Made by a program: the position numbers and the translations under genes
Notes under the pieces: generated by a model
Told to the model about the DNA's origin: nothing
Databases searched by the model: none
What the model saw: the letters and a program-made list of their open reading frames with translations, nothing else
NCBI RefSeq assembly: GCF_039524395.1
Contig: NZ_BAAAGO010000032.1
DNA from: Micropruina glycogenica
GTDB lineage: Bacteria > Actinomycetota > Actinomycetes > Propionibacteriales > Propionibacteriaceae
DNA: 64,000 nucleotides
Strand: one strand, 5' to 3'
Part shown: positions 60,914-64,000 of the stretch, one piece after another
Position numbering within the stretch: the first letter of the stretch is position 1
Layout: every line of letters starts with the position of its first letter

Positions 60914-61684
60914 TCAGGCACCCGTGGAATGCAGGCCGCCGTCCACGTGCAGCATTTCACCGGTCGTGGACGGGAACCAGTCCGACAGCAGCGCCACCAC
61001 GGCCTTGGCGGTGGGGTCGAGATCCTTCGGGTCCCAGCCCAGCGGCGCCCGCCGTCCCCAGATGTTGTTGAACTCCTCCGAGCCGGGAATGGCCTTCTTG
61101 GCGATGGTTTCGAGGGGGCCGGCGGCCACGATGTTGCTGCGAATGCCGTCGGGGCCGAGGTAGCGGGCCAGGTAGCGCGAGGTGCTTTCGAGCGCCGACT
61201 TGGCCACCCCCATCCAGTCGTAGACCGGCCACGACTGCCGGGCGTCGAACGTGAGCCCGACGATCGAGCCGCCCGGCCCCATCAGCGGACGGCACGCCAT
61301 GGTGAGCGACACCAGCGAGTAGGCCGACACGTGAATGGCGGTCTTCACGTCGTCGGCGGGCGTGGTCAGAAACTTGCCGCCCATGGCCGTCTCGGGGTTG
61401 GCGAACGCGATCGAGTGCACCACGCCGTCGAGATGGTCGACGTGCTGGCGCAACTGATCGGCCAGCCCGGCCAGGTGCTCTTCGTTGGTGACGTCGACCT
61501 CGAGCAGCACCGGCTCGGGGTCGAGCCGCTTGATGATGCGCCGGGTGAGGCTGAGCGCGCGGCCGAAGTTCGACACCAGCACGGTGGCGCCCTGCTCGGC
61601 GGCCAGCTCCGCGATGCGGTAGCCGATCGAGGTGTTCATGGTCACGCCGGCGACCAGAACGCTTTTGCCTTCGAGAATTCGCAT
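60914..61684 (-). CDS. fabI: Enoyl-ACP reductase FabI (InhA-like)
   Basis: 256-residue NADH-dependent enoyl reductase, final step of fatty-acid elongation. Short-chain reductase with GVTMNTSIGYRIAELAAEQG for cofactor binding, SIAFANPE, and active-site YDWMGVAKSALES (Tyr-x6-Lys). As in mycobacteria it follows fabG immediately, and it belongs to the InhA group rather than the Gram-negative FabI group by its LTFDARQSWPVYDWMG region. Confidence 0.93.
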   Translation of the reverse strand: MRILEGKSVLVAGVTMNTSIGYRIAELAAEQGATVLVSNFGRALSLTRRIIKRLDPEPVLLEVDVTNEEHLAGLADQLRQHVDHLDGVVHSIAFANPETAMGGKFLTTPADDVKTAIHVSAYSLVSLTMACRPLMGPGGSIVGLTFDARQSWPVYDWMGVAKSALESTSRYLARYLGPDGIRSNIVAAGPLETIAKKAIPGSEEFNNIWGRRAPLGWDPKDLDPTAKAVVALLSDWFPSTTGEMLHVDGGLHSTGA

Positions 61685-61704
61685 GACTGTGGTTCCTTCC
61701 GCCC

Positions 61705-62430
61705 TCAGTGACCCATGCCCAGGCCGCCGTCGACCGGGATCACGGCCCCGGAGATGTAACCCGCCTTGTCGCTCGCCAGAAAGGCGACGGTGGCCGCAAC
61801 CTCGTCGACGACGCCGAGGCGCCCCGCGGGAATGGACGCCTGGTAGCCGGCGATCACCTCATCGGGCAGCACGGCGGTCATGTCGGTTTCGATGAATCCG
61901 GGCGCCACCACGTTGGCGGTCACGCCCCGGCTGCCGATCTCGCGGGTGAGCGAGCGGGCCATGCCGACCAGCGCCGCCTTGGACGCCGAGTAGTTGACCT
62001 GGCCGGGCGAGCCGTAAAGGCCGACCACCGAGCCGGTGAAGATGATGCGACCCCAGCGCTTGCGCAGCATCGAGCGGCTGGCCCGCTTGGCGCAGCGGAA
62101 CGCGCCTTTGAGATTGGTGTTCATCACCAGGTCCCACTCGGCGTCGTTCATGCGCAGAATCAGGGTGTCTTTGGTGACGCCTGAGTTGGCGACCAGAATC
62201 TCGACCGGTCCGTGCGCCTCTTCGGCCGCCTTGAACGCCGCCTCGACCTGTGCGGCGTCGGTGACGTCGCAGGCGATGCCCAGGGCACCCTCAGGGGCGT
62301 CGCCGCCACGCGAGAAACTGGCCACTCGATGCCCGTCGGCCAGCAGGGCTGCCACGATCGCGGCACCGATGCCCTTGTTGCCGCCGGTGACGACCGCGCT
62401 GCGGCCGCTCACGCCTTCGGTTTCGGTCAC
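61705..62430 (-). CDS. fabG: 3-oxoacyl-ACP reductase FabG
   Basis: 241 residues, NADPH-dependent ketoreductase. TGGNKGIG cofactor loop, NSGVTKDTLILRMNDAEWD, catalytic SVVGLYGSPGQVNYSASKAA (Tyr-x3-Lys) and C-terminal SGAVIPVDGGLGMGH. First gene of the fabG-fabI operon, 20 bp before fabI. The following ABC ATPase may be in the same transcript. Confidence 0.95.
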   Translation of the reverse strand: MTETEGVSGRSAVVTGGNKGIGAAIVAALLADGHRVASFSRGGDAPEGALGIACDVTDAAQVEAAFKAAEEAHGPVEILVANSGVTKDTLILRMNDAEWDLVMNTNLKGAFRCAKRASRSMLRKRWGRIIFTGSVVGLYGSPGQVNYSASKAALVGMARSLTREIGSRGVTANVVAPGFIETDMTAVLPDEVIAGYQASIPAGRLGVVDEVAATVAFLASDKAGYISGAVIPVDGGLGMGH

Positions 62431-62479
62431 GAGCAGACCCTAGCGGAGGAGGTCCGGCACGGGCAGAACGACATACAGT

Positions 62480-62827
62480 GTGTGCGTGACAAGGGTGGTT
62501 CGAGGCGCCAAGGGGGCCACGCAGCAGGGCGGTCGTCCGGTGCTCATCACCAACGCCCGCCAGCCCAAGTCGCTCGATGCGGAGCAGCGCAACAAGCGCT
62601 ACCTGATCTCGATGGCCGTGCGCGTCGCCTGCTTCCTGGGCGGCGTGGCGGCACCCACCCCGTGGAACTGGGTGCTGTTCGCCGGCGCGGCGGTGATTCC
62701 GCCCATCGCGGTGATGCTGGCCAACGCGGTCGACCTGCGGCGCCCCCAGGAGAACGCGGACGACGTCACACCGGCCCGTCCTGAACTCGAGGTGGACACG
62801 GTGATTCGCGGCACGGTGGAGGACTGA
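62480..62827 (+). CDS. DUF3099 membrane protein
   Basis: 115 residues with two transmembrane helices: YLISMAVRVACFLGGVAA, then WVLFAGAAVIPPIAVMLANA, preceded by a positively charged segment. The N-terminal VLITNARQPKS matches DUF3099, a small actinobacterial family of unknown role. GTG 62480 is the first start; GTG 62486 is as good. It precedes a SURF1 gene by 3 bp. Confidence 0.85.
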   Translation: MCVTRVVRGAKGATQQGGRPVLITNARQPKSLDAEQRNKRYLISMAVRVACFLGGVAAPTPWNWVLFAGAAVIPPIAVMLANAVDLRRPQENADDVTPARPELEVDTVIRGTVED

Positions 62828-62830
62828 CCG

Positions 62831-63745
62831 GTGCCGACGCTGGGCACCATGGGCAACCCCCGCGACGGACGACTGTGGGTGCGTTGGTTGGCGATCGGCG
62901 TCGTGGTCGCGTGCCTGGCCGTCGCGTTCGTCAATCTGGGCCGCTGGCAGCTCGACCGGCTGCAGCAGCGGCGCGACAGCAACGGCACGGTGGTGGCCCA
63001 CGAGAGCGCGCCGGTAGCCGACTGGACGACGGTGTTCACCCACCCCCTGACCGACGCCGACCAGTGGCAGCGGGTGACCGCCACGGGCACCTTCGACCCC
63101 AACCACTCGTTCGTGCTGCGCTATCGCTCAGCCAACGGCACCACGGGCTGGCAGATCGTCACGCCGCTGCGCACTGCGGCCGGCAACGTGCTGGTGAGTA
63201 GGGGTTTCGCCGCCCGTCCGACCGATCAGGACTTTCCGGCCACGGCGCCCGCCCCGCCGGCCGGCGAGGTGAGTCTGGTGGGGTACGTGCGCCGCAACGA
63301 ACAGGGCGACAGCGACGCGCTCACGCCGGTGAACGGCTCGATGCGGCTGATCAACTCCGACGCGGTGGCCCCCGTGGTGGGGTACCCGCTGGCCAACGGC
63401 TACATCGACGCGATCAGCCTGACGCCCGCAGCCACCGACGGCCTGGTGCCGGTCGAACCCCCCGAGCTGAGCGAGGGCAACCACTTCAGCTACGCGCTGC
63501 AGTGGTTCGCGTTCGCCGGCATCGCCGCGTTCGGCCTGGTGGTGTTGGTGCGCTCCGACCTGCGCGACCGGCGGCGGGCCGAGGCTGAGGCGGCCCCGGC
63601 GATGCCTGCCGGCCAACCCGCCGCCGACTCCACTGTGACGGCTCCCGCCGCGCAGTCCGGCCAGGCGGCGGCGCGCATCGAAGCCGTCCGCGCAGAGGCT
63701 CTTCGCCTCGAAGCAGCCCGGCGCGCGCCGGACGTCGAGCACTGA
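62831..63745 (+). CDS. SURF1-family cytochrome oxidase biogenesis protein
   Basis: 304 residues with two transmembrane helices flanking an extracytoplasmic domain: N-terminal VVACLAVAFVNLGRWQLDRL and C-terminal YALQWFAFAGIAAFGLVVLV, both SURF1 signatures, with WQIVTPLRTAAGNVLVSRGF between. A Pro/Ala/Arg-rich C-terminal tail of about 60 residues is added. SURF1 acts in assembly of heme-copper oxidases. GTG 62831 start. Confidence 0.92.
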   Translation: MPTLGTMGNPRDGRLWVRWLAIGVVVACLAVAFVNLGRWQLDRLQQRRDSNGTVVAHESAPVADWTTVFTHPLTDADQWQRVTATGTFDPNHSFVLRYRSANGTTGWQIVTPLRTAAGNVLVSRGFAARPTDQDFPATAPAPPAGEVSLVGYVRRNEQGDSDALTPVNGSMRLINSDAVAPVVGYPLANGYIDAISLTPAATDGLVPVEPPELSEGNHFSYALQWFAFAGIAAFGLVVLVRSDLRDRRRAEAEAAPAMPAGQPAADSTVTAPAAQSGQAAARIEAVRAEALRLEAARRAPDVEH

Positions 63746-63789
63746 CCAGCCCACCGTTCATTCGGTCACCTCATCACCACACCACCGTC

Positions 63790-63809
63790 ATTCCGGCGAA
63801 GGCCGGAAT
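63790..63809. repeat. Palindromic repeat, variant of the 52-kb units
   Basis: ATTCCGGCGAAGGCCGGAAT, an 8-bp-armed dyad with a 4-base centre, differs from the units at 52000-52049 mainly by C-to-T changes in the arms and a changed centre, with compensating bases on both sides. It lies 45 bp after the SURF1 stop, a position compatible with termination. Confidence 0.75.
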
Positions 63810-63961
63810 CTCTTCCGGATCAAGTCCGGGATGCAAATGTCGGGTCCGAGCCTGCCGACACACGTCGAGGCACCGCTGTTCGGGTCTCGACAAGCCGTCT
63901 TGCCTCACGTCAAGATGTCCGCGGGTGATTGGCGCGTGCCTCATATGAAATGTCCGGATGG

Positions 63962-64000
63962 TTAGGCGGCGGGGCGGGTGCCGAGGGTGCGAGCTTTGGC
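63962..64000 (-). CDS. Possible 3' end of a minus-strand ORF, cut by window
   Basis: The last 39 bases read in reverse as AKARTLGTRPAA followed by TAA at 63964-63962. Just downstream (63960-63900) two related motifs CCGGACATTTCAT and GCGGACATCTTGACG occur, which resemble insertion-sequence ends. This may be the tail of a transposase, but 12 codons cannot identify it. Confidence 0.35.
   Translation of the reverse strand, partial: AKARTLGTRPAA

Overview
The window is high-GC bacterial DNA from an actinobacterium. The evidence is gene order: proS, a DUF4439 lipoprotein, rimP, nusA, ylxR, infB, rbfA and truB; dxr, a Rip1-like protease, ispG and a GNAT gene; rlmN, cdsA, frr, pyrH, tsf, rpsB, an M23 peptidase and xerC; and fabG with an InhA-like fabI. 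GTG starts are frequent and a DUF222/HNH gene is present. The content would fit Propionibacteriales, but the genus cannot be fixed from sequence alone. No tRNA, rRNA or CRISPR array was seen.

Layout. 1-2.2 kb holds an aldo/keto reductase (cut by the window edge) facing an amino-acid permease. 2.3-7.6 kb holds truB, a GNAT, rbfA, infB and ylxR, all on the minus strand. 7.6-14.3 kb is an accessory stretch that separates ylxR from nusA-rimP, which normally adjoin it. It carries a decayed IS3-type transposase, a 143-bp direct repeat, a lower-GC secreted protein with a lipoprotein partner, a pseudogene copy of a neighbouring membrane-protein gene, a dienelactone-hydrolase-like gene, a PfpI-like gene divergent from a LysR regulator, and a small membrane-anchored helical-repeat protein. 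14.3-19.4 kb resumes the core with nusA, rimP, DUF4439, a TSUP transporter and proS.

19.4-31.5 kb is mostly membrane and accessory genes: a Na+/H+ antiporter with a UBP zinc finger, an anchored P/Q-rich protein, two DUF202 proteins, a self-regulated-looking operon (4-TM protein, winged-helix regulator, YhfC-like protease), two gene stumps fused head to head, a second APC permease, a frameshifted AbrB gene overlapping a membrane-anchored PEP-synthase-like phosphotransferase, and a DUF222/HNH protein. 31.7-35.6 kb holds a class III aminotransferase with its Lrp/AsnC regulator, an oxidoreductase and a GNAT.

35.6-41.8 kb is an isoprenoid (MEP) cluster, dxr-rip1-glycosyltransferase-aminotransferase-ispG, with overlapping junctions from dxr to the glycosyltransferase. 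41.8-46.3 kb has a CHAT-like remnant, two crcB fluoride channels, a Usp-like protein, a LOG-family protein and gabD2. 46.4-54.7 kb is the translation and cell-envelope block rlmN to def. 54.7-63.7 kb has a YbjN protein, a serine hydrolase, a SpoU methyltransferase, an SBF-like transporter, an SPFH/NfeD pair, an ABC ATPase, fabI-fabG, DUF3099 and SURF1. The last 250 bp contain a palindromic repeat and the tail of a minus-strand ORF that may belong to an insertion sequence.

The best candidates for something undescribed are the secreted-protein/lipoprotein pair inside the repeat-flanked island (9.6-10.7 kb), the AbrB plus membrane-anchored PEP-synthase-like pair (26.9-30.0 kb), and the palindrome-controlled YhfC operon (23.4-25.0 kb).
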